DNA from: Candidatus Ornithobacterium hominis
GTDB taxonomy: Bacteria > Bacteroidota > Bacteroidia > Flavobacteriales > Weeksellaceae
Reading direction: 5' to 3'
Length of the DNA: 64,000 nucleotides
Assembly (NCBI RefSeq): GCF_951229915.1
Contig: NZ_OX579588.1
Location: 1,889,001 to 1,953,000, forward strand
Positions 53,795-62,607 of this stretch are shown here, one piece after another. The position numbers and the translations under genes were made by a program. Numbering within the stretch: position 1 is the first letter of the stretch; each line of letters starts with the position of its first letter. The notes below the pieces were generated by a model. It worked only from the letters and a program-made list of their open reading frames with translations. It ran no database searches and was not told where the DNA came from.

Positions 53795-53827
53795 AACTGA
53801 AAGCCTAATGTGGTACGGCTTTCAGTT
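53795..53827 (-). terminator. tRNA-Leu terminator
   Basis: Arms AACTGAAAGCC (53795-53805) and GGCTTTCAGTT (53817-53827) with an ATTTTTT tail on the minus strand, 6 bp past the tRNA. Confidence 0.9.
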
Positions 53828-53833
53828 AAAAAG

Positions 53834-53915
53834 TGCGGGTGAAGGGACTCGAACCCCCACACCTTGCGGCACTAGATCCTAAGTCTAGCGTGTCTACCAA
53901 TTCCACCACACCCGC
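53834..53915 (-). tRNA. tRNA-Leu (anticodon UAG)
   Basis: 82 nt with acceptor stem GCGGGTG/CACCCGC, discriminator A, long variable arm (TGCCGCAAGGTG) as in class II tRNAs, anticodon stem CTAGA/TCTAG with loop CTTAGGA giving UAG (reads CUN Leu codons), and T-loop TTCGAGT. CCA is not encoded. Its 3' end faces the integrase. Confidence 0.95.
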
Positions 53916-53938
53916 AATTAGATTTAGAATTGAGTTTG

Positions 53939-53970
53939 CAAATATATAAAGTATTATTGATTTAATCAAA
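53939..53970 (-). promoter_or_regulatory. tRNA-Leu promoter
   Basis: TTTG (53967-53970), 20 nt, TATATTTG (53939-53946) on the minus strand. Confidence 0.8.
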
Positions 53971-53999
53971 ACATTTTTTCAAGGCTTAAAAATTTTTTT

Positions 54000-54007
54000 T
54001 ACATTTG
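54000..54007 (+). promoter_or_regulatory. -7 element of the DUF3127 gene
   Basis: TACATTTG, 14 bp before the ATG at 54022; no clear -33 TTG at the right distance because an AAGGCTT motif occupies that place. Confidence 0.5.
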
Positions 54008-54021
54008 CACAAAATAACCTT

Positions 54022-54390
54022 ATGGAGGTAACAGGAAAAATTAAAAAAATTTTTGATCTGCAAACTTTTAGCAGTGGGTTCACCAAAAAGGAATTAATTT
54101 TACTGACGCAAGAACAATATCCGCAGACTTTGGCGATAGAATTTCACCAAGATCGCACAGATTTGCTTGATAAGTTTAATGTGGGTGATGATGTGAAAAT
54201 CAGTGTGAATTTGCGTGGTAGAGAATGGACAAATCCTGAAGGAGTTGTGAAGTATTTTAATTCCATCGTTGGTTGGCGTATTGAGAGATTGGACCAATCT
54301 AGCGAGAACACACCTCCACCTGCTGATTTTAATTCAGAATTTAATGACTTATCAGCAGATGGTGACAAGGAAGATGACTTGCCATTTTAA
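54022..54390 (+). CDS. DUF3127 OB-fold protein
   Basis: A 122-residue protein of the DUF3127 family of Bacteroidota: MEVTGKIKKIFDLQTFSSGF, KKELILLTQEQYPQTLAIEF, VGDDVKISVNLRGREW and YFNSIVGWRIE, an OB-fold of single-stranded-DNA-binding type. The C-terminus is a disordered acidic tail ending DDLPF, closely like the SSB tail (DDDIPF) that recruits repair and replication partners. A role at single-stranded DNA is inferred. Confidence 0.8.
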   Translation: MEVTGKIKKIFDLQTFSSGFTKKELILLTQEQYPQTLAIEFHQDRTDLLDKFNVGDDVKISVNLRGREWTNPEGVVKYFNSIVGWRIERLDQSSENTPPPADFNSEFNDLSADGDKEDDLPF

Positions 54391-54482
54391 TTTCAGAAAT
54401 TTAACATTTTTCATCATCAAAAAAAGATGTTTAGGCATAGATATTGTAATAAAAAATAAAACTATTTAAAAAAATCATAAAA

Positions 54483-56639
54483 ATGAAAAGAACAATTATT
54501 TGTTCCGCACTTGCCTTTTTAGGCATTCAGGCAAATGCTCAAGTAGAAGACATTAGTGTTACACTTTCACCAACGGCGAGCTACAATTGGTTTGACAACA
54601 ATACGGCGATAAAAGACGGTCTTATGGTCGGTGGTCGCGTTGGATTTGGCTTCGGAGAGTATTTTGAATTGAGAGGAACTTACGAGAAATCTATAGATCT
54701 GAAAAACACTGTAGATAAAATCGACGGGTTAAGTGATCAGTTTAAAAACCAATTTCAAAGCAGAAAAGTAGGCGTTGAGAGAATCGGGGGTGAATTCAAA
54801 GGAAATATCCCTACAGGCGGAAGCTTTGCTCCTTACTTAACTTTAGGTGCTGGTGTTCAGAAACTTGACGGAGACCATATCCCTAAAATGGAGCAGGTTT
54901 TTGTTTCTGGAGGATTGGGAACTAAAATTAATTTAGGAGATCGAATTGTTTTAAATCTTGAGGCAAAAAACACCATGTTCAATCTTGATAGAACAAATAT
55001 TCTATTTAGAGAGTCTGACAAAAATAATTTTGGTGGGCTAATTAATAATACTAAAGAAGAAAGAATGATGAACTGGTCTGCTTTAGCTGGTCTACAAATT
55101 TATCTTGGTGGTCGAGAGCCTGGTAAATTGACTGAACTTGACCGAGCTTATTTGCGTAAGTTCTCTGGTGGTTTAAGTGGATTTAAATTAGTTTTGGAAC
55201 CGGGCGGAAATTATATTGACTTCAATAAAAATAGTAACTACCGAAACACTTATATGTTAGGTGGTGCAGCTGGTTTTGATTTAAATCAGTATATCGGCGT
55301 TAGAGGTTTCTACTACCAAGCTACAAAAGATGAGAAAATTTCAACCGATTGGGATGATATGTCTATGTACGGTGGTGAAATTCTTGCTAGACTCAATGTT
55401 GCTAGAGGAATTTCTCCGTATATCACTCTTGGTGGTGGTTACTTGAATGTTTATGGTAACTACAAAGGAAGTAGAGCTGCAACTAACCAATCTAGCTATT
55501 TTGCTAAAGGTGGTTTGGGTATTAGTGTTCCTTTAGGAAGCAACTTCGAGGCTTTTGGTTCTGCTAATCTACTTTATACTACTGAGAAAAATAAAAACAA
55601 TCTAAACAACATTAGAACTCCTGATGAGTTAATGCAACATACAATGTATAATGCTGGGTTGAGAATTAAAATAGGAGCTACAGCTAATGAAGATGAAGTC
55701 CTTAGCAGAAAGCTAAGCGAAAGGGAAGTGAGATACTCTAAATTTGAAGATAGAATTGATGAATTGGAGCGTGAATTAAAAAAAGCTTACAACGACAATG
55801 ATTCTGAAAAAGCAGCTCGCATCATCAGAGAAAAACGAGAGCTAGAAGGCAGAGGTAATTATTCTAATAAATTTGATGAGTCAAGAGTTAGGTTAACTCC
55901 AAAAGAGTTAGAGTCTTTAGTTGACAAGGTTTTGAACGACGTTGAAAAAAACTTATCAGATGAAGAAAGAATTGATAGATTAGAGCGTCTTTTATTAAGA
56001 AGTGATAATGTAAAATCTTCTAATGGAAATGTAACAAACGAAAGAATTTTAAATGAATTAGATCGTTTGAACAATAAAATTGAGATGTATCGTTTGAACA
56101 CCAACGCTGTTTCTCAAGATCAAGATAAAACTACTATAGTAAGCGGAGGTAACAACCAACCTATTGCAAATACTAATGATAATGTAAAGAGTGTTACGCA
56201 GCCTGTAGCAGTTACTGACGAAGATGGAGAAACTGGAATTGCAACATCTATGTTAATAGATAAAGGTTGGTCTCTAAATACAGGAGTTGGTTTCGGCAAA
56301 GGAACTTCATTCAACTTGGGTATCCGTGGGCACTATGGCTTCACTAATTCAAACTTTGAATTTCAACCAAACCTTACTGTAGGACTCGGAGGAGCCTCTG
56401 CTTTTGGGGTTAATGCTAACCTATTGTACAACTTTGATTTCACTAGATCATTTATTGTAAACCCTTACATCGGTGCAGGTATAGGCTATAACAGCATTAG
56501 CAATAATGGTAACTTCGGTGCAAACTTATTAGTTGGAACTTCTATCGATGTTTTAGATGGTCGTTTATACCTTGATTATACCGCTCTTGATTTAGCTAAA
56601 ATCAACGTGGTAACTTTAGGTTATAAATTCTCACTTTAA
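54483..56639 (+). CDS. Large outer-membrane protein, barrels plus coiled coil
   Basis: A 718-residue protein with signal peptide (MKRTIICSALAFLGIQANAQ). Residues about 25-215 and 230-400 are two beta-barrel-like domains (VGGRVGFGFGEYFELRG, GGEFKGNI; GGAAGFDLNQYIGVRGFYYQ, ISPYITLGGGYLNVYGNY). Residues about 405-550 are charged and helical, likely coiled coil (RIDELERELKKAYNDNDSEK). The last 130 residues are a third barrel (GVGFGKGTSFNLGIRGHYGF ... VVTLGYKFSL). It is followed 21 bp later by an OmpA-domain gene, so the two may form one envelope unit. The three-barrel order is unusual to me. Confidence 0.7.
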   Translation: MKRTIICSALAFLGIQANAQVEDISVTLSPTASYNWFDNNTAIKDGLMVGGRVGFGFGEYFELRGTYEKSIDLKNTVDKIDGLSDQFKNQFQSRKVGVERIGGEFKGNIPTGGSFAPYLTLGAGVQKLDGDHIPKMEQVFVSGGLGTKINLGDRIVLNLEAKNTMFNLDRTNILFRESDKNNFGGLINNTKEERMMNWSALAGLQIYLGGREPGKLTELDRAYLRKFSGGLSGFKLVLEPGGNYIDFNKNSNYRNTYMLGGAAGFDLNQYIGVRGFYYQATKDEKISTDWDDMSMYGGEILARLNVARGISPYITLGGGYLNVYGNYKGSRAATNQSSYFAKGGLGISVPLGSNFEAFGSANLLYTTEKNKNNLNNIRTPDELMQHTMYNAGLRIKIGATANEDEVLSRKLSEREVRYSKFEDRIDELERELKKAYNDNDSEKAARIIREKRELEGRGNYSNKFDESRVRLTPKELESLVDKVLNDVEKNLSDEERIDRLERLLLRSDNVKSSNGNVTNERILNELDRLNNKIEMYRLNTNAVSQDQDKTTIVSGGNNQPIANTNDNVKSVTQPVAVTDEDGETGIATSMLIDKGWSLNTGVGFGKGTSFNLGIRGHYGFTNSNFEFQPNLTVGLGGASAFGVNANLLYNFDFTRSFIVNPYIGAGIGYNSISNNGNFGANLLVGTSIDVLDGRLYLDYTALDLAKINVVTLGYKFSL

Positions 56640-56660
56640 TTAAAATAAAAAAAAAGGACA

Positions 56661-57419
56661 ATGATTAAATTAAAAATAACAGGACTTGTCCTTACATTAT
56701 TACTGTCAATCAACGGCCTTGCCCAAAACAGGCAAGACCGTTCCGACAGTGAAATTGTAATGACAAAAGCTGAACTTGAATCTTTTTTAAAGTTAATTGC
56801 AGAAAAGAAATTAGAAAATCTTAGAGCAAAAAATGGTGCAAGCCTAATGCCATTAAATTCTTGCAATAGCAATTCTCGTGGTATTAATCAATCTGAATTT
56901 GATCGATTAAATCAAAGAATTGACATGCTAATGATGGGTTTTTATCACTCAAATTTAGCTAAAGGTAAAGATAATAGTACAATCATCAGTGATGCAGGAC
57001 AAGCTCCCTATCAATCTCTAGCGGAAGGTTCTGAAGCAGGAGCACCTGCTCAAATAAGCAAAGAGCGAAGATCTTATCTAGAAGATTTGCTGACCAAATA
57101 TAGACACTTTAAAAGACAGGTTTTCTTTGCCAATGACTCTGACGTTATTTCTACCGAAGATATTGCTTACATTAAAGATGTAGCAGATGTTTTGAGAAAA
57201 AATCCAGAACTTTCTGTTTTACTAAAAGGTTATGCAAGTCCAAGAGGAAATGTTGAGTATAACAAGGCTCTTTCTATGAGAAGATCTGAAAGTGTATTGA
57301 AAGAACTTCGCAAAAGTGGAATTGCAGAAAATCGACTAGAAGCTTCCTTTTACGGAGAAGATCACTCAACTTCAGAAGAGGGCGCAAGACGCGTGGATAT
57401 GAGCGTAGTGATTAAATAA
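56661..57419 (+). CDS. OmpA-domain envelope protein
   Basis: A 252-residue protein with signal peptide (LKITGLVLTLLLSINGLAQ), a helical middle and a C-terminal OmpA/MotB peptidoglycan-binding domain (VFFANDSDVISTEDIAYIKD, VLLKGYASPRGNVEYNKALS, RRSESVLKEL, GARRVDMSVVIK). It should tie the outer membrane to peptidoglycan. It is co-oriented with the preceding barrel protein and ends at a terminator. Confidence 0.85.
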   Translation: MIKLKITGLVLTLLLSINGLAQNRQDRSDSEIVMTKAELESFLKLIAEKKLENLRAKNGASLMPLNSCNSNSRGINQSEFDRLNQRIDMLMMGFYHSNLAKGKDNSTIISDAGQAPYQSLAEGSEAGAPAQISKERRSYLEDLLTKYRHFKRQVFFANDSDVISTEDIAYIKDVADVLRKNPELSVLLKGYASPRGNVEYNKALSMRRSESVLKELRKSGIAENRLEASFYGEDHSTSEEGARRVDMSVVIK

Positions 57420-57438
57420 CTTTTTTTATATAAACTTA

Positions 57439-57477
57439 AAAACTGCTCTAATTTAAATTTTAGGGCAGTTTTTTTAT
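57439..57477 (+). terminator. Intrinsic terminator
   Basis: Arms AAAACTGCTCTA and TAGGGCAGTTTT (one G-T pair), then T-rich sequence, between the OmpA-domain gene and aat. Confidence 0.85.
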
Positions 57478-57479
57478 CT

Positions 57480-58106
57480 ATGTATTTTTTAAATTCAAAT
57501 CAATTTTTCCCTCCTGTTGACCAAGCTGATGAATCTGGGTTATTAGCCATTTCTGAACACTTGAGTATTACCCGTCTAGTTGAAGCTTATTCTAACGGTA
57601 TCTTCCCTTGGTACAATCCAGGAGAACCCGTCTTTTGGTATGCGACTAATCCACGGATGGTCTTATTCCCTAATGAATTGAAAATAAGTAAATCTATGCG
57701 AAAGATTATACGAGATGAAGTCTTTCATTTCAGTTATAATCAAGAATTTCAATCTATTATCAAAAACTGCAGAGATATTCAAAGAAAAGATCAAAAGGGC
57801 TCTTGGATCGGTAATGAAATCATTGAATATTATACTCATTTACACCATCTTGGGCTTGCACATAGCGTTGAAGTTTGGAACCAAAAAAGTCAATTAGTTG
57901 GCGGTCTCTATGGGGTACAAATCAAAAATGTTTTTTGTGGTGAGAGCATGTTTGCAAAAGAAAGTAATGCATCCAAAGCTGGCTTTATCTGGTGGATTTT
58001 AGAAAATTCTTTTGATGTAATTGACTGCCAAATATATACCCCTCACCTTGCTAGTTTAGGCGCTCGAGAAATTCCAATAAGAGAGTATTTAAAATTTCTC
58101 AAATAA
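57480..58106 (+). CDS. aat: Leucyl/phenylalanyl-tRNA--protein transferase
   Basis: A 208-residue enzyme of the N-degron pathway that moves Leu or Phe from aminoacyl-tRNA to N-terminal Arg or Lys of proteins for ClpS/ClpAP degradation. Family motifs: YSNGIFPWYNPGEPVFWYAT, PRMVLFP, GSWIGNEIIEYYTHLHHLG, HSVEVW, LVGGLYGVQIKNVFCGESMF and NASKAGF. Length is normal. Its 3' end overlaps the convergent purN by 18 bp. Confidence 0.95.
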   Translation: MYFLNSNQFFPPVDQADESGLLAISEHLSITRLVEAYSNGIFPWYNPGEPVFWYATNPRMVLFPNELKISKSMRKIIRDEVFHFSYNQEFQSIIKNCRDIQRKDQKGSWIGNEIIEYYTHLHHLGLAHSVEVWNQKSQLVGGLYGVQIKNVFCGESMFAKESNASKAGFIWWILENSFDVIDCQIYTPHLASLGAREIPIREYLKFLK

Positions 58107-58667
58107 TTTTTTAGAAAGTTTATCAATTGCGGCAATCAAAAGTGGCTTTTCGACTTCACCCAATTTATTTGCCATCCATTCTAAATTTGCATTTTTTGGA
58201 ATTTCAAAAGACATTTGGCTGATTATATCTCCCTCATCAACGCCAGCCGTTACATAATGCACCGTCGCCCCGCTTTTTTCTTCCTTATTTTCTAAAACAG
58301 CTTCTAAAACCTTATTCCCAAACATCCCTTTCCCACCATATTTAGGCAACAAAGATGGATGCAAATTAATGATCCTTCTCTCCCATTTTTCGCATAATTC
58401 AGCTGAAATAATGGATAAAAATCCTGCCATTACAATCACGTCCACCTCATTCTCTATACAAATTTTATCAATTTCTGCAGATAATTGAGTATTTCTCTCC
58501 ACTTGCCAAACGCTCAAGCCGTGATTTAAAGCTCTTTCTATTGCAAAACAAGACCGATCCGCTATCACACAAGCAATTTCGACATCAAACAAGCGTTCCG
58601 ATTCTATCGCATCAATTATTTCTTGTAAATTTGTTCCTCCGCCGGAAACGAGTACAGCAATTTTCAT
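58089..58667 (-). CDS. purN: Phosphoribosylglycinamide formyltransferase
   Basis: A 192-residue enzyme that transfers formyl from 10-formyl-THF to GAR in purine synthesis. Motifs: VLVSGGGTNLQEII (phosphate binding), MAGFLSIIS, INLHPSLLPKYGGKGM (catalytic Asn and His) and GVDEGDIISQ (catalytic Asp). It is convergent with aat and divergent from ruvC. A second purine gene, purA, is near the right end of the window. Confidence 0.95.
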   Translation of the reverse strand: MKIAVLVSGGGTNLQEIIDAIESERLFDVEIACVIADRSCFAIERALNHGLSVWQVERNTQLSAEIDKICIENEVDVIVMAGFLSIISAELCEKWERRIINLHPSLLPKYGGKGMFGNKVLEAVLENKEEKSGATVHYVTAGVDEGDIISQMSFEIPKNANLEWMANKLGEVEKPLLIAAIDKLSKKLFEKF

Positions 58668-58740
58668 GAATAAAATTTTTGCTAAATTACTGCAAATCCT
58701 ACGGAATTAAAATTCATTTTTTTAAGGCTTAAAAAATTTC

Positions 58741-59301
58741 ATGAATAAAATCACTTCAGAAAAAATTATTCTAGGGATCGACCCTGGTACTAACATCATG
58801 GGTTTTGGTTTGATTCTAACTTGCCAACAAAAGATGAAACTCATCATGCTAGATGATTTATTGCTCAAAAAAGTAATTGGTCATGAATTGAAACTAAAAA
58901 AAATTTTTGAGAAAACATTAAATCTAATTGATGAATTTCACCCTGATGAAATTGCCATTGAAGCTCCATTCTATGGTAAAAACGTTCAATCAATGCTTAA
59001 ATTAGGTCGCGCACAAGGCGTTGCTATGGCTGCTGGTTTGTATCGCGAAATTCCTATTACAGAATATTCTCCCAAGAAAATAAAAATGGCGATTACTGGC
59101 AACGGAAATGCCAGCAAAGAACAGGTCGCTGGTATGCTACAGAATCTATTTAATATTAAAACTTTACCAACTAATCTAGATTCTACCGATGGTTTGGCTG
59201 CAGCGGTTTGCCATCATTTCAATAGCGGCAGAGATTCCTCAGAAAAATCTTACTCGAACTGGGAGGCTTTTGTGAAACAGAACTCAAAGAGAATCAAATA
59301 A
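58741..59301 (+). CDS. ruvC: Holliday junction resolvase RuvC
   Basis: A 186-residue endonuclease that cuts Holliday junctions with RuvAB. Acidic catalytic residues are in place: ILGIDPGTNIMGFG (Asp), IAIEAPFYGKNVQS (Glu) and NLDSTDGLAAAVCHH (Asp pair). Family length is about 170-190. An AAGGCTT motif lies immediately upstream. Confidence 0.95.
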   Translation: MNKITSEKIILGIDPGTNIMGFGLILTCQQKMKLIMLDDLLLKKVIGHELKLKKIFEKTLNLIDEFHPDEIAIEAPFYGKNVQSMLKLGRAQGVAMAAGLYREIPITEYSPKKIKMAITGNGNASKEQVAGMLQNLFNIKTLPTNLDSTDGLAAAVCHHFNSGRDSSEKSYSNWEAFVKQNSKRIK

Positions 59302-59318
59302 TTTTTTGAAGGCTTTAA

Positions 59319-59356
59319 AAAAATCTGTAATATTTAGAAGTATACTACAGATTTTT
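59319..59356. terminator. Bidirectional terminator ruvC/kbl
   Basis: Arms AAAAATCTGTA (59319-59329) and TACAGATTTTT (59346-59356), A-rich before and T-rich after, between convergent genes. Confidence 0.75.
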
Positions 59357-59384
59357 CTATTTTTTTCTAAGGCTTTAAAAATTT

Positions 59385-60581
59385 TTAAATAACGCCCAAT
59401 TCTTTCCCTACTTTTTTGAAGGCTTCCAGCGTATGGTCAAGCTGTTCTCTGGTGTGTGCTGCCGATAACTGAACTCGAATTCTTGCCTTTCCTTTTGGCA
59501 CTACTGGGTAGAAGAATCCTATCACATAAACACCTTCTTTCAATAATTTATTTGCCATTTCTTGAGATAATTTAGCATCATACAGCATCACGGGAACAAT
59601 GGCTGCATCGCCTTCGATGATATCAAAACCAGCTTCTTTCATCGATTTTCTGAAATAGTTGGCATTGTTCATCACTTTATCTCTCAAGTCAGTATTAGTC
59701 TCTAGCATTTCAAAGACTTTCAGTGATGCTCCAACAATGCTCGGTGCCAAAGAGTTAGAGAATAAATATGGGCGTGATTTTTGCCGTAGCATCTCTATAA
59801 TTTCTTTTTTAGAGCAAGTAAATCCGCCCATTGCACCGCCTAAAGCTTTCCCTAGAGTTCCTGTGATGATATCTACTCGACCCATTACATCATTATACTC
59901 GTGCGTTCCGCGGCCGTTTTCACCCATAAATCCTGTTGCATGGCAATCATCTACCATCACCAAAGCATCATATTTATCGGCCAAATCGCAGATTCCTTTC
60001 AAGTTTGCTACCAGCCCATCCATAGAAAAAACGCCATCGGTCACAATGATTTTAAAACGGTGATTCTCTCCACTCGCCTTTTTCAATTGCTCTTCTAGGC
60101 TTGCCATGTCATTATTTTTGTATCTGTACCGCGCTGCTTTGCATAGGCGTACACCATCGATGATAGAGGCGTGATTCAATTCATCTGAAATAATAGCATC
60201 TTCTGCCGTTAATAGCGGCTCGAAAACACCTCCGTTAGCATCAAAAGCTGCCGCGTATAAAATGGTGTCTTCTAAACCTAAAAAATCTGCTATCTTCTTC
60301 TCCAATTGCTTGTGAATATCTTGCGTTCCACAAATAAACCGAACGCTAGACATACCAAACCCATGCGAATCTGCAGTGGCCTTACTTGCCGCCACCACAT
60401 CAGGGTGGTCTGATAAACCTAAGTAATTATTTGCACAAAAATTCAGTAATTTCTTCCCGTTTTCTAAGGTGATTTCCGCTGATTGTGGTGAAGAGATGAC
60501 TCTCTCTTTTTTATACAAGCCTTGGTCTTTCAGTTGATTAAGTTCAGTCTGCAAATGGTTTTTTAACTTTTCGCTATACAT
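59385..60581 (-). CDS. kbl: Glycine C-acetyltransferase (KBL)
   Basis: A 398-residue PLP enzyme of the alpha-oxoamine synthase family that splits 2-amino-3-oxobutyrate with CoA to glycine and acetyl-CoA in threonine breakdown. Seen: NFCANNYLGLSDHP, AFDANGGVFEPLL, VMVDDCHATGFMG (PLP-contacting Asp and His) and ITGTLGKALGGAMGGF with the PLP lysine about residue 245. Length and order fit Kbl better than serine palmitoyltransferase or BioF, but paralogues are similar. Confidence 0.85.
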   Translation of the reverse strand: MYSEKLKNHLQTELNQLKDQGLYKKERVISSPQSAEITLENGKKLLNFCANNYLGLSDHPDVVAASKATADSHGFGMSSVRFICGTQDIHKQLEKKIADFLGLEDTILYAAAFDANGGVFEPLLTAEDAIISDELNHASIIDGVRLCKAARYRYKNNDMASLEEQLKKASGENHRFKIIVTDGVFSMDGLVANLKGICDLADKYDALVMVDDCHATGFMGENGRGTHEYNDVMGRVDIITGTLGKALGGAMGGFTCSKKEIIEMLRQKSRPYLFSNSLAPSIVGASLKVFEMLETNTDLRDKVMNNANYFRKSMKEAGFDIIEGDAAIVPVMLYDAKLSQEMANKLLKEGVYVIGFFYPVVPKGKARIRVQLSAAHTREQLDHTLEAFKKVGKELGVI

Positions 60582-60804
60582 ATGATTTAAGATTTAAATA
60601 TGATTTCTGTTGTCATTTCTTTTTCTTTGAGCGGAGCTTTTTCCTTCATTTTTCTACTTTTTTTAAGTTAAAATTAAGTCTTAAGTAAGATTCTACTTAA
60701 ATTTTAACCGTATATTTTTCATCTTTTTTGTCTCATTTCTCTATTTAAACACCCCCCTAAAACACTGCTTAAAGTTAAAGAATTTTTTAAGCCTTAGAAA
60801 AAAT

Positions 60805-61782
60805 TTATAACGCCATTAAATTACATCCACGAACGTCACTAAAATCAAACCTTCCCAAAACTTCAAAGCCTCTCCCATCTTTCGACTTTCTGCCTAAATC
60901 TTGTACAGCGATAAACGAGCAACTGCCTTGGTTTGCTAAATCGATTATATTGATTCCGCCAGTGGCAGTATTGGGCAAATAATTGAATGGGTCTTCTGGG
61001 TCTCGGATTAGAATCTTCATCCAAGGAGGAGTTTCAAAAACACCGTCTTTTAAAGCATACGCCTGTGAGAGCAGCTCCGTCATCCCGTATTCTGAAACGA
61101 TGTGCGGCAAATCAAAAGCGTTCTTTAGCCTCTCATGTAATTCCTCACGTGTGATTTCTTTTTTTCTACCCTTCATCCCCCCAGTTTCTATTAAATGCTG
61201 AATTTTTAAAGGCTTAGAAAATTTCTCAGCAAAATCTAATAACGCAAAAGAAACTCCTATCAGAATAATTTTTTTGGGGGAATGAGACAATTGTTCTAAT
61301 CTCTTGCTTAAATCTTGATGGTTGTACAAATAGAATTCTGTGTTTTTTTGTTGCGTTTTTCGCATCCAGTAGTTGACCATTTCGATGAGTGAAGAGCCGT
61401 TTCGTTCGGCATAAGCGGGAAGTAATGGTAAAACCTCATAATCGGTGAAATTACCAAAAAAATATTCAAATCCAGCGTCTAATTCATCGTAATAATCTTG
61501 AATGTTTTTCACATAATGTCTGCTCGGCGTGCTACCTGTAGTCCCAGAACTGGTAAAGATTTTATCAAACGGCGACTTTTGGGTAGAAATTTTAAAGCTT
61601 TTAAAAAATTCCACGGGTAAAAATGGTATTTCTTCTATCTTTTCAACGCTTTGCGGATTGATATTGAGTCGATTTACAAATTCTTGATAAACTTTATTGT
61701 TCTGGTATTGTTCATTAAAAGTTTTTAAAGCCTGAGCTAAAAATTCCTTTTCTGTCTTGATTTGTAATATGGCTAAATTCAT
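60805..61782 (-). CDS. LuxE-like acyl-protein synthetase
   Basis: A 325-residue member of the acyl-activating LuxE/adenylate-forming group. Seen: FTSSGTTGSTPSRHYVKN (phosphate loop), IETGGMKGRKKEITREEL, VSEYGMTELLSQAY (adenine-binding motif) and a C-terminal VQDLGRKSKDGRGFEVLGRF. It probably activates a carboxylic acid with ATP; the substrate is unknown. Its ATG overlaps the stop of the small gene at 61779 by 4 nt, so it is in an operon with that gene and the CvpA-like gene. Confidence 0.8.
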   Translation of the reverse strand: MNLAILQIKTEKEFLAQALKTFNEQYQNNKVYQEFVNRLNINPQSVEKIEEIPFLPVEFFKSFKISTQKSPFDKIFTSSGTTGSTPSRHYVKNIQDYYDELDAGFEYFFGNFTDYEVLPLLPAYAERNGSSLIEMVNYWMRKTQQKNTEFYLYNHQDLSKRLEQLSHSPKKIILIGVSFALLDFAEKFSKPLKIQHLIETGGMKGRKKEITREELHERLKNAFDLPHIVSEYGMTELLSQAYALKDGVFETPPWMKILIRDPEDPFNYLPNTATGGINIIDLANQGSCSFIAVQDLGRKSKDGRGFEVLGRFDFSDVRGCNLMAL

Positions 61783-62006
61783 TGTTGTTTCAGAGGTTGA
61801 TTTGCTTTAAAAATGTGGTCGCCTATGATTTCATAATTCTGAATCAACTCACGGTAGTAGAGCGCTCGCATCATGCCCAAACTTGTTTTATGAAATTCCA
61901 ATTTTTCCCCATTATGCCCTTGCGCTTTTTGATTGGCAAAATTTGTAATTAAATTTAAAAAAGGAAAAATCAAAATTGTTGTAACTATATTAAATCCTGT
62001 CTCCAA
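61779..62006 (-). CDS. Small conserved-looking protein, unknown
   Basis: A 75-residue frame with TTG start preceded by AAAGG, 12 nt after the CvpA-like stop and coupled by ATGA to the LuxE-like gene. One hydrophobic N-terminal segment (IVTTILIFPFLNLITNFA), then QKAQGHNGEKLEFHKTSLGM and RALYYRELIQNYEIIGDHI. The tight spacing on both sides supports a real gene. No family is recognised. Confidence 0.6.
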   Translation of the reverse strand: METGFNIVTTILIFPFLNLITNFANQKAQGHNGEKLEFHKTSLGMMRALYYRELIQNYEIIGDHIFKANQPLKQQ

Positions 62007-62018
62007 ATCCCTTTGATA

Positions 62019-62504
62019 TTAAAGTTGATACGTCCAAAATTGATGAATTTTGTCAATATTTATTTTTACAAAATTTAAAATAAAGCTTTCATTCAAACTA
62101 TTCTGCGGGATTATTCCTAGTTTAGAATTAACTGGAAAGAAGAAATAAAAAAATAAAGTCATGATGAAAAACACTTTGATGAAACCCAATCCCGCTCCGC
62201 CTATTTTTTCTAAAATTCCCAGCCCAATACTCTTTATAATTCCATTTAATAATTTGGCAACAATACTCAGAGATAGAAATACTAAAACTCCTGTGAGTCC
62301 GTAGCTTACAATACCGATCCAGGCTTCTGATACAACTTGATTTTCTAGCAAAAAGTTTTTTAAAATTTTCGCTATTGCCCCACCAAACATGAGCAAAATC
62401 AGTACAGAAATCAAGCCCGCTAGCTGAGATGTTAAGCCTTTCCTAAAGCCATTGAACAAGCCTAGAAATAAAAAAATGCTTAAAATTAAATCTAATATGC
62501 TCAA
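62019..62504 (-). CDS. CvpA-family membrane protein
   Basis: A 161-residue protein with four predicted transmembrane helices (LILSIFLFLGLFNGF, LAGLISVLILLMFGGAI, WIGIVSYGLTGVLVFLSL, FIKVFFIMTLFFYFFF) and the CvpA pattern G-F--GL near the start. In enterobacteria CvpA is needed for colicin V export and envelope stress resistance; the exact role here is not known. It is first in the operon with the genes at 61779 and 60805, divergent from purA. Confidence 0.8.
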   Translation of the reverse strand: MSILDLILSIFLFLGLFNGFRKGLTSQLAGLISVLILLMFGGAIAKILKNFLLENQVVSEAWIGIVSYGLTGVLVFLSLSIVAKLLNGIIKSIGLGILEKIGGAGLGFIKVFFIMTLFFYFFFPVNSKLGIIPQNSLNESFILNFVKINIDKIHQFWTYQL

Positions 62505-62607
62505 TTATTTTTTTGAACAAAGATAATAAACTAACGTCTTTATTCCTGTGAATTGTTGAGCATTTCATATTTTTACAATTCAATACTTGATTTAAGATAA
62601 ATAAAAT

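Noticed and set aside
53834..53860. tRNA 3' end as a proven attachment site
   Set aside because: No second copy was found in the window, so the integration target remains a guess.
61590..61612. AAGGCTT-like stretches inside the LuxE-like gene (also 61201-61224)
   Set aside because: They are within coding sequence and explained by Lys/Phe/Leu codons.
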